NCBI GenBank assembly: GCA_900753715.1
Contig: CAAEAE010000129.1
Coordinates: 1 to 17,821, forward strand
Reading direction: 5' to 3'
Source: an uncultured Roseburia sp.
GTDB lineage: Bacteria > Bacillota_A > Clostridia > Lachnospirales > Lachnospiraceae
DNA length: 17,821 bases
Part shown: one piece after another, positions 5,796 through 13,508 of the stretch
Layout: every line of letters starts with the position of its first letter
How positions within the stretch are numbered: position 1 is the first letter of the stretch
Program-made: the position numbers and the translations under genes
Notes under the pieces: generated by a model
Databases searched by the model: none
The model's input: only the letters and a program-made list of their open reading frames with translations
What the model was told of the DNA's origin: nothing

Positions 5796-8700
5796 TTAGA
5801 TTTTTCCTGCAAGGTAACGGTACGCCTCATGAAGCTCTTCCTCGCTGTCGGCGCTCATAAAATAGTAATCGAGCTGTGTCATCTTCTCAATGCTGATACA
5901 GCCGCCGTACAGCGGAATATTGCAGCCAAGCACCGTATCATCCGCCGCTATCGCTATCGCATACCCCTTATCTGAAAAAATACAGGGAAGTCTTAACGGG
6001 CGCCCTCCGTGTGAAATATAGCGCGCGCTGTTTTTTAACGGAAGCATCGTTGCCTTTCCGGCGCCAAGTGCCCGGATGCGCTCGTTCCGCTCCCATTCAA
6101 AGAAATTCCAGAACCGCCCGGACTCCAAAAGTCTACACTCATTCTGCCGTTCTGATAAAAGGAGCCTTCCGTCTTTTGTAGAAAAACGAATCGCCCCGCT
6201 TTTCTTTCCGATTGAAACCAGTAACGCCGGTGTCTCTAACTCTATCGCATCCGGTATACTGCGGCAGACCCAGTCTGTTGATACGTCCCTTGCCGCCACA
6301 CATTCGCTGTAAAGCTCCCCCGGCTCCTCCTTTGCAAACGTCACACGGATAATGTCCGGTGCCAGCGGCACAAGCCGCAGTGTACCGTAATTTGTCGTTA
6401 AAAATAATCCTGTTTTCCGCTTCTTTGCCCGCCGGATGGTCAAATCTGCCGGCTCGTGCGGCGCAGGACGAAGCCTGCCGTTTTCCGGCATATCTCCAAA
6501 CGCATAGGGCGATAAATTTGTGCGCCCGGACAAGGGAACCTGTTTTCCAGGCACACGGGGCTGAGGTGCTGGCACACTTTTCACTTCCGGTGTGTGGGGC
6601 TTTGGCTCCGCATTGCGCACTGGTTCCGGTGTGCGGGGCTTTGGCTCCGGCGCTTTTTTCCTGCGCGGGGCAGAAAGCTCTGTCACATCGGATGCCCGCT
6701 CAAGGCTCTTATTTGCCGCCTTTCCTTTCGGTAGCGGCTCTCCAATCAATTCAGTGAGACTGCCCAGATGAAGCACTGCCAGCTCATGGAGCGCACGGGT
6801 TGCCGCCACATACAAAAGCTTCACGGCTGCATCTTCCTTCGGATAATCCTCCTTCGACGGGTCAAAAATCAAAACGGCATCAAATTCCAGTCCCTTGGTG
6901 TCCTCCACCGGAAGCACCATCACACCGGTTGTAAAGCTGCTCACACCGTCCTTTGTTCCCGAGAGCGTAATCCGCCTTCCAAGATGCCCTGCCACTGTCT
7001 CTGCCATCTTAGGTGTTCTACAGATGACAGCTATCGTCTCATAACCGCTCTCCTGCCAGTCCGTAATCGTTTTCGCTGCTGCCTCATAAAGCGCTTTTTC
7101 CCCGGTATATCCTGCAATGCGCACCGGGTTTCCATGGCGGATAATCGGCTCTACCGGATAAACCGGAAAACTTCCGTGATGCAAAATCTCCGTCGCAAAT
7201 TCCGAGATTTCCACTGTATTACGGTAACTTTTCTTCAGCAGATGGAAGCTGTCGTTCATTCCGGTCAGGAAATGCTCCCGCAGCTCCTCCCAGTCATTTA
7301 GCCCACATCCGTAGTGGATATTCTGGGACACGTCGCCCATAATCGTAAACGTGCAGTCCCTGACACAGTATTTTAACACCGCATATGCCATCATGCCAAA
7401 ATCCTGTGCCTCATCAATGACGATGTGGCTTGCCTCCCGGATGAGCTCCGTCTCCTTCACCCGTTTATATAAATATGCCAGCGCCGCCAGGTCGTAAACC
7501 CCGTAATCGTTTTCGGGAATTTCCACCATTGTTCCTTTTGCATTTTCCTGCATCAGAAATTCCGCATACAGTTCAAAAATGGATTTCTTCCATTCTTTTC
7601 CACCAAAATAAAACCGGAGCCGTCTTTTGATTTCCTTCTTTTCATCCGGCGAATAGGCAATTTCTTTTCCGGTCAGCTCGTTTTCTGTCTTGGCGAGAAG
7701 CCTTTTGTTTAGCATCAGGATTTTATTCTGGATGGAAACAGCTGGGTTTTCCCGCAGATAGGTTTCAATCTCCGCTTGGGATAACAGCTGCACTGAACCG
7801 TTTTCCTGCAAAAAGACATCTTCCCTTGGAATAGTGTCCCATTCTAACCTGCGGCAGTACTCCTCAAGCTCTTTAAACCACTTTAGCGTTCCCTTCCGGC
7901 TCTCTCTCGGGTCGTCCTCGTTTCCTTCCCGGATGTGCATCGTCTTTTCATCCCATTCCTCATAGAGAAGACGCACGAAAAGTTCGCTCATCGTCATTTG
8001 TCGTACACCATGCACATCCAAATCCGGAAGCACACTCGTAATGTAGCCTAAAAGTATCTGGTTGCTTCCGACAATATAAAAGTCCTCCGGGCGGAAATCG
8101 TCCGCATAGTTATACAGAATATAAGAAATCCGGTGCATGGCAACGGTCGTTTTTCCGGAACCTGCCACACCCTGCACAATCAGGTTCTGTCTCGGAGATT
8201 TGCGGATAATCGCATTCTGTTCCTTCTGGATGGTCGCAATGATTTCACCAAGCACCGCTTTTTTATTCTTTGCTAAATACTTTGTCAAAAGCTCATCGTT
8301 TGCCACCACATCCGAATCATAGTAGTCGACTAACGTATCGGCGGCAATTTCATACGTGCGCTTCCGCTTTAAATCAATCGAAAATGTGCCCTCTCCCTGT
8401 ACCGTATAACTGCATTTTCCCATGCCGTTTTCATAGTACGCATTTGCAACCGGAGCACGCCAGTCCACCACTTCGATTTCTGTAACGCTTCTTGTAATTC
8501 CGACTTTTCCGATATAAAAAGTTTCTAATCGTTTTAAATTCTCATCGATGAAATCAATACGCCCGAAATAAGGCGTTTTTCTGGCTTTTTTTAACCGCTC
8601 AAGGTCTGCCTGCGCCTCCTCGTACTGCACAGCGGTGTTCCGCCAGATAGAAAGCGCCTCCACATCTTTTGCCCCGTAGCTCTCCAAAAGGTCGTGTAAG

Positions 8701-8831
8701 TCTTCGCCAAGCTTTTTCGTATTCGCGGTTCCTTTTTCCAGATTCTGCTCGGCAACCGCAATCACATGCGCTAATTTCTGCTCTTCCTCTGCCCGCGAAC
8801 TGAGTGGAAATTCTTCTTTTTCTGACGACAT
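5796..8831 (-). CDS. helD: HelD-like UvrD-type helicase fused to a GH31 N-terminal-like beta-sandwich
   Basis: A 1011-residue protein. Residues 14-85 are a charged N-terminal coiled coil, then PYFGRIDF (87-94) and VVDWRAPVANAYY (121-133), hallmarks of HelD, the ATPase that recycles stalled RNA polymerase. Superfamily 1 motifs follow in order: Walker A GVAGSGKTT (221-229), Walker B VIDEAQDF (471-478), IMGDVSQNIH (497-506), YRNTVEIS (536-543), VEDTKGLEFDAV (642-653) and LYVAATRALHEL (673-684). HelD proteins usually end near here, at about 700-775 residues. This one continues with a Pro/Lys-rich linker (about 720-765) and residues 803-1011. That last part looks like the galactose-mutarotase-like N-terminal domain of GH31 glycosidases (TNYGTLRLVPLAPDIIRVTF at 813-832, LPCIFSDKGYAIAI at 948-961, LDYYFMS and AYRYLAGK near the end). 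No GH31 barrel follows. The start directly abuts the upstream MATE stop and has AGGAGG seven bases before it. Helicase identity is firm; the tail's role is unknown. Confidence 0.88.
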   Translation of the reverse strand: MSSEKEEFPLSSRAEEEQKLAHVIAVAEQNLEKGTANTKKLGEDLHDLLESYGAKDVEALSIWRNTAVQYEEAQADLERLKKARKTPYFGRIDFIDENLKRLETFYIGKVGITRSVTEIEVVDWRAPVANAYYENGMGKCSYTVQGEGTFSIDLKRKRTYEIAADTLVDYYDSDVVANDELLTKYLAKNKKAVLGEIIATIQKEQNAIIRKSPRQNLIVQGVAGSGKTTVAMHRISYILYNYADDFRPEDFYIVGSNQILLGYITSVLPDLDVHGVRQMTMSELFVRLLYEEWDEKTMHIREGNEDDPRESRKGTLKWFKELEEYCRRLEWDTIPREDVFLQENGSVQLLSQAEIETYLRENPAVSIQNKILMLNKRLLAKTENELTGKEIAYSPDEKKEIKRRLRFYFGGKEWKKSIFELYAEFLMQENAKGTMVEIPENDYGVYDLAALAYLYKRVKETELIREASHIVIDEAQDFGMMAYAVLKYCVRDCTFTIMGDVSQNIHYGCGLNDWEELREHFLTGMNDSFHLLKKSYRNTVEISEFATEILHHGSFPVYPVEPIIRHGNPVRIAGYTGEKALYEAAAKTITDWQESGYETIAVICRTPKMAETVAGHLGRRITLSGTKDGVSSFTTGVMVLPVEDTKGLEFDAVLIFDPSKEDYPKEDAAVKLLYVAATRALHELAVLHLGSLTELIGEPLPKGKAANKSLERASDVTELSAPRRKKAPEPKPRTPEPVRNAEPKPHTPEVKSVPAPQPRVPGKQVPLSGRTNLSPYAFGDMPENGRLRPAPHEPADLTIRRAKKRKTGLFLTTNYGTLRLVPLAPDIIRVTFAKEEPGELYSECVAARDVSTDWVCRSIPDAIELETPALLVSIGKKSGAIRFSTKDGRLLLSERQNECRLLESGRFWNFFEWERNERIRALGAGKATMLPLKNSARYISHGGRPLRLPCIFSDKGYAIAIAADDTVLGCNIPLYGGCISIEKMTQLDYYFMSADSEEELHEAYRYLAGKI
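6585..6649 (-). repeat. 39-bp tandem repeat in the HelD linker
   Basis: A 26-base sequence starting TTCCGGTGTG at 6585-6610 recurs at 6624-6649 with one mismatch, a period of 39 bases (13 codons). It encodes two EPKP(R/H)TPE units in the Pro-rich linker between the helicase and the C-terminal beta-sandwich. Confidence 0.75.
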
Positions 8832-10169
8832 CTATGCCTCCTTTTCTTTGCTGCCTGACTGCGGCACACCCGGATGTCTGACCGCCTTTATCAGCCCTGT
8901 TATCGTGACAAGCATTGTTCCAAGCTCCGCCACCGGAAATGCAAGCCACACGCCATTCATGCCAAAGGCGGCAGACAGGGTAAATGCAAACAGTAAAATC
9001 AGCACAAACCCACGCAGAATAGACGCCGTAAACGCCCATTTTGCAGACTCCACCGCACTTAAAATACCGGTTCCCACAATGTTGATTCCGGCAAATAAAA
9101 ATCCGGTAAAATAAAGTCTTAATCCGGTCTCGGCATAAGCGGCAAGCGTGGCATCCCCCTCGCTGTTAAAAATTGCCGTAATGCCCTTTGCACCAGCCGC
9201 AACACCCGCAAAAATGGCAATTGCAAGTACAAGTGTCGTTACAACTGCAAGTCTTATCAAAAGCTTTACTTCGCCTGGCTTTTGTTTTCCATAAGAACTG
9301 CTGACAAGCGGCTGGGAGCCCTGGGAAACCCCGTTGAAAATTGCAACCGCCACAAGGGACGTATTGGCAACCACACCGTATGCGGCAACTCCGATATTTC
9401 CAGCAAGAGAGAGAATCATCATGTTAAACGCCGTTGTGATGACACCGGAAGAAATTTCTCCGACAAACGCGGCAACTCCAAGCTGGCAGGAACGAACCAA
9501 CCGCAAAAACGATGGTTTTACCGCATGAAATGCAATACTGCACCGGCTGGACCGAAAATGTATCGTGCAGATAAGAATTCCAATCACCGGGGAGATTGCC
9601 GTTGCAAGCGCAGCGCCCGGCATCCCCATTTTTAACGGAAACATTAACACATAATCCATCACGATGTTAAAAAGGCTGCTGCACAGTGTCGCCGCCATCG
9701 CAATCGACGGTGCACCGTCGTTTCGCACAAACGCATTGCAGATATAGTTTAATATAAAGAAAGGCGAAAACAGCATAAAGATTCTCGTGTAAGGCGCGCC
9801 GATTGCAACAATCACCTCATCGCCGCCCAAAAGTGAGACAAGCTGCCCTGGCAAAAAAAGTCCAATCAACAAAAATCCGATTCCTATGACAATGCCCCAG
9901 AAAAGCGCATTAAAAAAATAGCCCTCCTTATCTTCTCCTGTCCGGTTCTTTGAAACCGTGTAGCGGATGGCGGACCCGACCCCTATCATGGCTCCGATGG
10001 CAAAAATCAGGTTATAAACCGGCAATACCAGATTTAAGGCAGTGATGCCGTTTGCGCCCACTGCCTTTGCGATAAAAAAAGTATCCGCCAGAATATATAA
10101 GGACATTCCTATCATTCCAAATACATTCTGGGAGACATATTTTGCAAATTGTTTTTTTACAGATATCAT
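8832..10169 (-). CDS. MATE family efflux transporter
   Basis: A complete 445-residue MATE exporter of the cytoplasmic membrane, near the family's usual length. The N-terminal helix segment MSLYILADTFFIAKAVGANGITALNL matches the MepA-like branch, where an Asp in the first helix (here in ADTFF) is typical. Later FFILNYICNAFVRNDGAPSIAM and the internal repeat GVAAYGVVANTSLVAVAIFNGVSQGSQPLVS match the two-bundle MATE fold. MATE proteins export cationic drugs, metabolites or peptides in exchange for Na+ or H+; the substrate is not predictable. The gene follows the hydroxyacid dehydrogenase by 30 bases with an AGGAAAAGAAG ribosome binding region, and its TAG stop directly abuts the helD-like ATG. 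It is not a close copy of the frameshifted MATE gene at 1787-3147. Confidence 0.93.
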   Translation of the reverse strand: MISVKKQFAKYVSQNVFGMIGMSLYILADTFFIAKAVGANGITALNLVLPVYNLIFAIGAMIGVGSAIRYTVSKNRTGEDKEGYFFNALFWGIVIGIGFLLIGLFLPGQLVSLLGGDEVIVAIGAPYTRIFMLFSPFFILNYICNAFVRNDGAPSIAMAATLCSSLFNIVMDYVLMFPLKMGMPGAALATAISPVIGILICTIHFRSSRCSIAFHAVKPSFLRLVRSCQLGVAAFVGEISSGVITTAFNMMILSLAGNIGVAAYGVVANTSLVAVAIFNGVSQGSQPLVSSSYGKQKPGEVKLLIRLAVVTTLVLAIAIFAGVAAGAKGITAIFNSEGDATLAAYAETGLRLYFTGFLFAGINIVGTGILSAVESAKWAFTASILRGFVLILLFAFTLSAAFGMNGVWLAFPVAELGTMLVTITGLIKAVRHPGVPQSGSKEKEA

Positions 10170-10180
10170 CTTCTTTTCCT

Positions 10181-10206
10181 ATCTAAATTTCTAAATTCTC
10201 TAAATT
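10181..10206 (-). repeat. Three short ATTTAGA repeats in the spacer before the MATE gene
   Basis: On the minus strand ATTTAGA occurs three times at 8-9 base spacing, the first copy including the dehydrogenase stop codon and the last running into the MATE ribosome binding region. It may reflect local slippage; a role is not evident. Confidence 0.5.
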
Positions 10207-11186
10207 ACACGCCAGGGATTCTCTTTTCCCTCCATGAAGCATTTACAGCTTAACAGCGAATTTTTCACCATTCCCTCGATGGCATTGTCCGTATAAAATG
10301 CCATATGCGGTGTCACGATGACATTCGGGAAGGAACGCAAAATTGCAAGGTCCCGGTTTTCCAACACCTCTGATTTTAAATCGTTATAGTAAAGTCCAAA
10401 TTCCTGCTCTACCACATCAAGTCCTGCCGCTGCAATCTTTCCACTCTCGATTCCCGCAATCAGTGCCTTCGAATCAATCAGTCCGCCGCGCGCCGTGTTG
10501 ATGATGACAACCCCGTCTTTCATTTTCGCAATGCTCTCTTCATTAATCAGATGGAAATTCTCCTCAAAGAGCGGCGCATGCAGGGTAATCAGGTCACTTT
10601 CTGACAATAATACCTCAAGCGGCACATACGTGGCATTTTCTTTTACCGCCTCATTTTCAAACGGGTCATATGCTAAAATTTTGCAGCCGAATCCGCGAAG
10701 CTGTTTGATGACGGTCTGTCCAATCCGCCCGGTTCCGATAACGCCCACGGTAAAATCGTGTAACTCCCGGCCTTCATTTCCTTTCAGCGAAAAATCCTGA
10801 ATTTCCGCCCGCTGCATAATCCGTTTCATCCTGCGGATGCACATTAACATCAGCATAATCGTATAATCCGCAACGCCCTCTGGCGGGTAGACGGCATTTC
10901 CGACGCCTATCTGAAGCTCCTTCGCGCGCGCAAGGTCAATGTGGTCATACCCGATGGTTCGGGTCGAAATATAGCGGATGCCGCACTCATGAAACGCAGT
11001 CACCATCTCAGAGGGAATCTTTGATGTAATAATACTCAGGCAGTCACACCCTCTCGCAAGCTCAATGTTTTCCCCCATCTTCGGCGCCTGCTCACAGATT
11101 TTCAACTCAATGCCAAATTCTCTACTATATTTGTCAAACCATCTTTTTTCATCAAATTCCCGATAATTGTATACCAGAACTTTCAT
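10200..11186 (-). CDS. D-isomer-specific 2-hydroxyacid dehydrogenase (VanH/D-lactate dehydrogenase-like)
   Basis: A 328-residue cytosolic NAD-dependent enzyme expected to reduce a 2-keto acid (pyruvate or a longer one) to the D-2-hydroxyacid. The Rossmann motif is GTGRIGQ (151-157) followed by an Asp (D174, in AYDPF) that favours NAD over NADP. The catalytic triad is in place: R233 (NTARGG), E260 (DVVEQEFG) and H294 (TPHMAFYT). YISTRTIGYDHID (72-84) and VADYTIMLMLM (105-115) are close to VanH and D-lactate dehydrogenases. No VanA-type ligase or VanX peptidase gene is near, so a vancomycin-resistance role is not supported. The ribosome binding site GAGGGA overlaps the stop region of the aminotransferase ten bases upstream, implying translational coupling. 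The exact keto acid is unknown. Confidence 0.9.
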   Translation of the reverse strand: MKVLVYNYREFDEKRWFDKYSREFGIELKICEQAPKMGENIELARGCDCLSIITSKIPSEMVTAFHECGIRYISTRTIGYDHIDLARAKELQIGVGNAVYPPEGVADYTIMLMLMCIRRMKRIMQRAEIQDFSLKGNEGRELHDFTVGVIGTGRIGQTVIKQLRGFGCKILAYDPFENEAVKENATYVPLEVLLSESDLITLHAPLFEENFHLINEESIAKMKDGVVIINTARGGLIDSKALIAGIESGKIAAAGLDVVEQEFGLYYNDLKSEVLENRDLAILRSFPNVIVTPHMAFYTDNAIEGMVKNSLLSCKCFMEGKENPWRVI

Positions 11187-11196
11187 GTCATTTCCC

Positions 11197-12369
11197 TCAC
11201 TTCTTTAAAATACCGCTCTCTGCAATGACTTTTACCGCTTCCTCTATCACTTCCACCGGAAGCACCAGTGCAAAGCGCACATAGCCTTCTCCCATGCTAC
11301 CAAACGCATCTCCGGGCGTCACAATTACTCCGGTCTTTTCCATTAATTCTATGCAGAATTCCTGCGAGGAGGAAAAGCCTTCCGGAATTTTTGCCCAGGC
11401 AAACATCGTACCCTGACTGTCCTTTACGTCCCAGCCGATGGAACGCAGTCCACCACAGAGGGCATCCCGTCTTTTCTGATACTCCAGGCACTGTTTCTTT
11501 ACGCCATCCTGCGGTCCCCGCAATGCCGCAATCGCCGCACACTGAATTGGGTAAAACATTCCAAAATCGTACTGGGAGCGCAGTAATTTCATCGCATCCA
11601 CAATCTTGCGGTTTCCGATGACAAAGGACACCCGCGCACCGGTCAGATTAAACGACTTGGAAAGTGAGAAAAATTCCACACCGATTTCTTTTGCGCCCGG
11701 ATATTCTAAGAACGAGCCGCCGTACACACCATCGTAGATAATATCCGAATAGGCATTGTCGTGAATGACGATAATGTTATATTTTCTGGCAAATGTAATC
11801 AGTTCCTCATAAAATCCATGCGGCGCTACCGCACACACCGGATTATACGGATACGATACCATGATGTATTTTGCCCTCTTTGCGATGTCCTCCGGGATTT
11901 CGTCAAAACGCGGTAAAAACTGATTTTCTTCCTTTAACTCATAAAAATATAACTCCGCTCCGCCAAAGTAAGCGCCCGCCTCAAATACCGGATAGCCTGG
12001 GTTTGGAAGCAGCACGACATCCCCCGGATTGCACAACGCCATGCCGATGTGCGCAATTCCCTCCTGCGAACCGTTTACAGATGTAATTTCGTCTGTAGAA
12101 ATTTCCACATGAAAACGTTCCTTATAATAATCCTTTACCGCCGCTAAAAGCTCCGGCGTATCCCGCAGCATATAATGAAAATTTTCCGGTTTCTCTGCCG
12201 CCTCGATTAATGCCTGTCTGACATGCGGCGCCACCGGGAAATCCGGCGTTCCGACCGACAGGTTGTATACCGTTCTTCCGCTTGCAGCAAGCGCTTCCTT
12301 CCTTTCGTTCAATGTCTTAAAAATTCCGGTCTGAAAATGCTCTAACCGTTTTGCTGTTTCAATCTCCAT
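11197..12369 (-). CDS. PLP-dependent class I/II aminotransferase (LL-DAP aminotransferase-like)
   Basis: A 390-residue fold-type I aminotransferase. The PLP Schiff-base lysine is K238 in SLSKSFNLTGARVSF. The cofactor aspartate is D204 in IHDNAYSD, the cofactor-contacting Asn is in SYPYNP (172-177), and the substrate-carboxylate arginine is R365 in EGYVRFAL. The YNLSVGTPDFPVAPHV opening and overall layout are closest to the LL-diaminopimelate/alanine/methionine aminotransferase group. In the usual NPTGA motif the glycine is replaced (NPVCA), as I recall also for a side branch in Clostridia. The gene has an AGGGGG ribosome binding site eight bases before the ATG. It sits directly upstream of a D-2-hydroxyacid dehydrogenase, which fits a pair converting an amino acid to its keto acid and then to a D-hydroxy acid. 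Substrate assignment is uncertain. Confidence 0.88.
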   Translation of the reverse strand: MEIETAKRLEHFQTGIFKTLNERKEALAASGRTVYNLSVGTPDFPVAPHVRQALIEAAEKPENFHYMLRDTPELLAAVKDYYKERFHVEISTDEITSVNGSQEGIAHIGMALCNPGDVVLLPNPGYPVFEAGAYFGGAELYFYELKEENQFLPRFDEIPEDIAKRAKYIMVSYPYNPVCAVAPHGFYEELITFARKYNIIVIHDNAYSDIIYDGVYGGSFLEYPGAKEIGVEFFSLSKSFNLTGARVSFVIGNRKIVDAMKLLRSQYDFGMFYPIQCAAIAALRGPQDGVKKQCLEYQKRRDALCGGLRSIGWDVKDSQGTMFAWAKIPEGFSSSQEFCIELMEKTGVIVTPGDAFGSMGEGYVRFALVLPVEVIEEAVKVIAESGILKK

Positions 12370-12381
12370 GATGTTTTCCCC

Positions 12382-12807
12382 CTATTTTTTCTTCCGAATG
12401 GTATGAATAATTTTTCCTTCCTGATAAAAAACGGTTCCGACAATGAGCAGTACCACCACCACACTGTACCAGGAACTGATTTCGATTCCCATCACATCGC
12501 AGATGCTTGTCCTGAGCAGACTTAACACAAATATTAATTTTACGCCCGCCAACATCCGAAGCGTGTCTCTCCTTACCGTGCCGCTGCACTTTTCCTTCGG
12601 CAGGCTGTTCACCTTCTCCGGATATCTTGCAAGCAGCGTCAGCCCTGCATAAACCAACAGGAGCATCACGACATTTAAAATAATATTTTTTGCCGCCACT
12701 CCGTACGAAATACCATAATAAATCTGCATCCCTATGTATACAAGCCCTGCCACAATTCCGACCGCTTCCGCAAGCAGTCCCGCCGTTGTCATATCTTCTT
12801 TTTTCAT
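12382..12807 (-). CDS. Small membrane protein with four predicted helices, unknown function
   Basis: A 141-residue protein starting MKKEDMTTAGLLAEA. Hydrophobic segments lie at about 9-31, 40-60, 84-104 and 111-129, separated by a basic loop (about 61-83) and ending in a basic tail IRKKK. The start at 12807 is chosen over an upstream in-frame ATG at 12879 because GGAGGAACG precedes it and the ATG overlaps the glycosylase stop (ATGA, four bases), a common coupled arrangement. I do not recognise a named family. It may be specific to Lachnospiraceae and their relatives (inference). Confidence 0.8.
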   Translation of the reverse strand: MKKEDMTTAGLLAEAVGIVAGLVYIGMQIYYGISYGVAAKNIILNVVMLLLVYAGLTLLARYPEKVNSLPKEKCSGTVRRDTLRMLAGVKLIFVLSLLRTSICDVMGIEISSWYSVVVVLLIVGTVFYQEGKIIHTIRKKK

Positions 12808-13319
12808 CGTTCCTCCGTCCCATTTCCGATGCAGCAAAGTGCTTCTCCCCAGACCTCTATCAGCCGCTGTAAGCTCCACGCGGCGTTTGCCGGGCTTGTT
12901 GAAGGAAGTTTCTTTACCTCCGGCATTCCTTCCTGCATACAGTATTTTAAAAAGAGCTGGTATGCTTTATCCCCGTTGCACAAAATTTCCTGAATGTCCG
13001 CAGCTTTCAAGATGCGCCCGATATCGTTTGGCACCACATTTTTTATGGAGCTGTCCGAAGAGCCTATAATATCACAGGATGCAATAACATCCCACAGCGC
13101 AATGTGGTGTTCTAACAAAAAGTCGCACTTCTCTTCGATTGTCTCGGGAACTTTTGCTTTGCATACGCCGGCTGCCATTTTCCAGAAACGGTTTTTCGGG
13201 TGCCCATAATAAAAATTGTTTTCTCTCGACTTCACCGACGGAAACGAGCCAAGTACAAGAACCTTTGCATTTTTATCATAAACAGGCGCAAACGTATGCG
13301 TCACATGAGAAAGCTCCAT
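12804..13319 (-). CDS. DNA-deoxyinosine glycosylase (uracil-DNA glycosylase superfamily, family 6-like)
   Basis: A 171-residue base-excision repair enzyme predicted to remove deaminated bases, chiefly hypoxanthine, from DNA. The motifs fit the hypoxanthine-DNA glycosylase group of the UDG superfamily: VLVLGSFPSVKS (20-31), NFYYGHPKNRFW (35-46), LWDVI (75-79) and LPSTSPANA (138-146, the DNA-minor-groove loop region). The Asn in GHPKNRFW (N43) is the likely counterpart of the catalytic Asn reported for archaeal members. The ribosome binding site AAAGGAGAG lies about ten bases upstream of the ATG. It is the first gene of the long minus-strand run and overlaps the next gene by four bases. A clear promoter was not found in the 13320-13430 gap. 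Mug/thermophilic-type UDGs are the alternative, but the motif set favours the hypoxanthine type. Confidence 0.88.
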   Translation of the reverse strand: MELSHVTHTFAPVYDKNAKVLVLGSFPSVKSRENNFYYGHPKNRFWKMAAGVCKAKVPETIEEKCDFLLEHHIALWDVIASCDIIGSSDSSIKNVVPNDIGRILKAADIQEILCNGDKAYQLFLKYCMQEGMPEVKKLPSTSPANAAWSLQRLIEVWGEALCCIGNGTEER

Positions 13320-13429
13320 TTTTCGCCACTCTCCTTTTTTCTCTTACCCTTTAGAATACTATATTTTCCTCTCCGTTGGAAGTGCTTTTTTGTATACACG
13401 CATTATTTTTCAAAATCGGATATCTTTTC

Positions 13430-13457
13430 TTGAAAATGAAATGCCTTGTGCTATAAT
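13430..13457 (+). promoter_or_regulatory. Sigma-A-type promoter of asnA
   Basis: TTGAAA (13430-13435) and TATAAT (13452-13457) are 16 bases apart, with TGC before the -10 box making it an extended -10 as well. Transcription would start near 13462-13464, giving a leader of about 45 bases. An inverted TTTTCAA/TTGAAAA pair (13407-13413 and 13430-13436) overlaps the -35 box and could be an operator, though it may be chance. Confidence 0.75.
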
Positions 13458-13469
13458 AATTAAGGTTAT

Positions 13470-13507
13470 GTGTGAGTCTATGGGCTCATACCAGAGAGGA
13501 GAACCCA
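13470..13507 (+). promoter_or_regulatory. asnA leader with two mutually exclusive hairpins
   Basis: Hairpin A pairs 13470-13478 (GTGTGAGTC) with 13483-13491 (GGCTCATAC), nine pairs with two G-U wobbles and a four-base loop. It leaves the ribosome binding site AGGAG (13497-13501) free, seven bases before the ATG. Hairpin B pairs 13481-13487 (TGGGCTC) with GAG (13499-13501) and CCCA (13504-13507), with a two-base bulge, and covers that site. A and B share bases 13483-13487, so they cannot form together. The pairings are read from sequence; switching is inferred. Confidence 0.45.
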
Positions 13508-13508
13508 C

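Noticed and set aside
6359..7301. Two long plus-strand frames opposite the helD-like gene (6359-6757 and 6768-7301)
   Set aside because: They lie wholly antisense to clear helicase and linker coding sequence, have no ribosome binding sites and show no recognisable motifs.
10200..11186. Part of a vanHAX glycopeptide-resistance cluster
   Set aside because: No D-Ala-D-Lac ligase or VanX gene is beside it; VanH-like dehydrogenases occur widely in metabolism.
12359..12823. Alternative minus-strand frame overlapping the small membrane protein
   Set aside because: It lacks hydrophobic or conserved pattern and overlaps two better supported genes; the four-helix frame has the coupled start and ribosome binding site.
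13462..13508. T-box or other large riboswitch before asnA
   Set aside because: The leader is only about 45 bases and has no T-box sequence or terminator.
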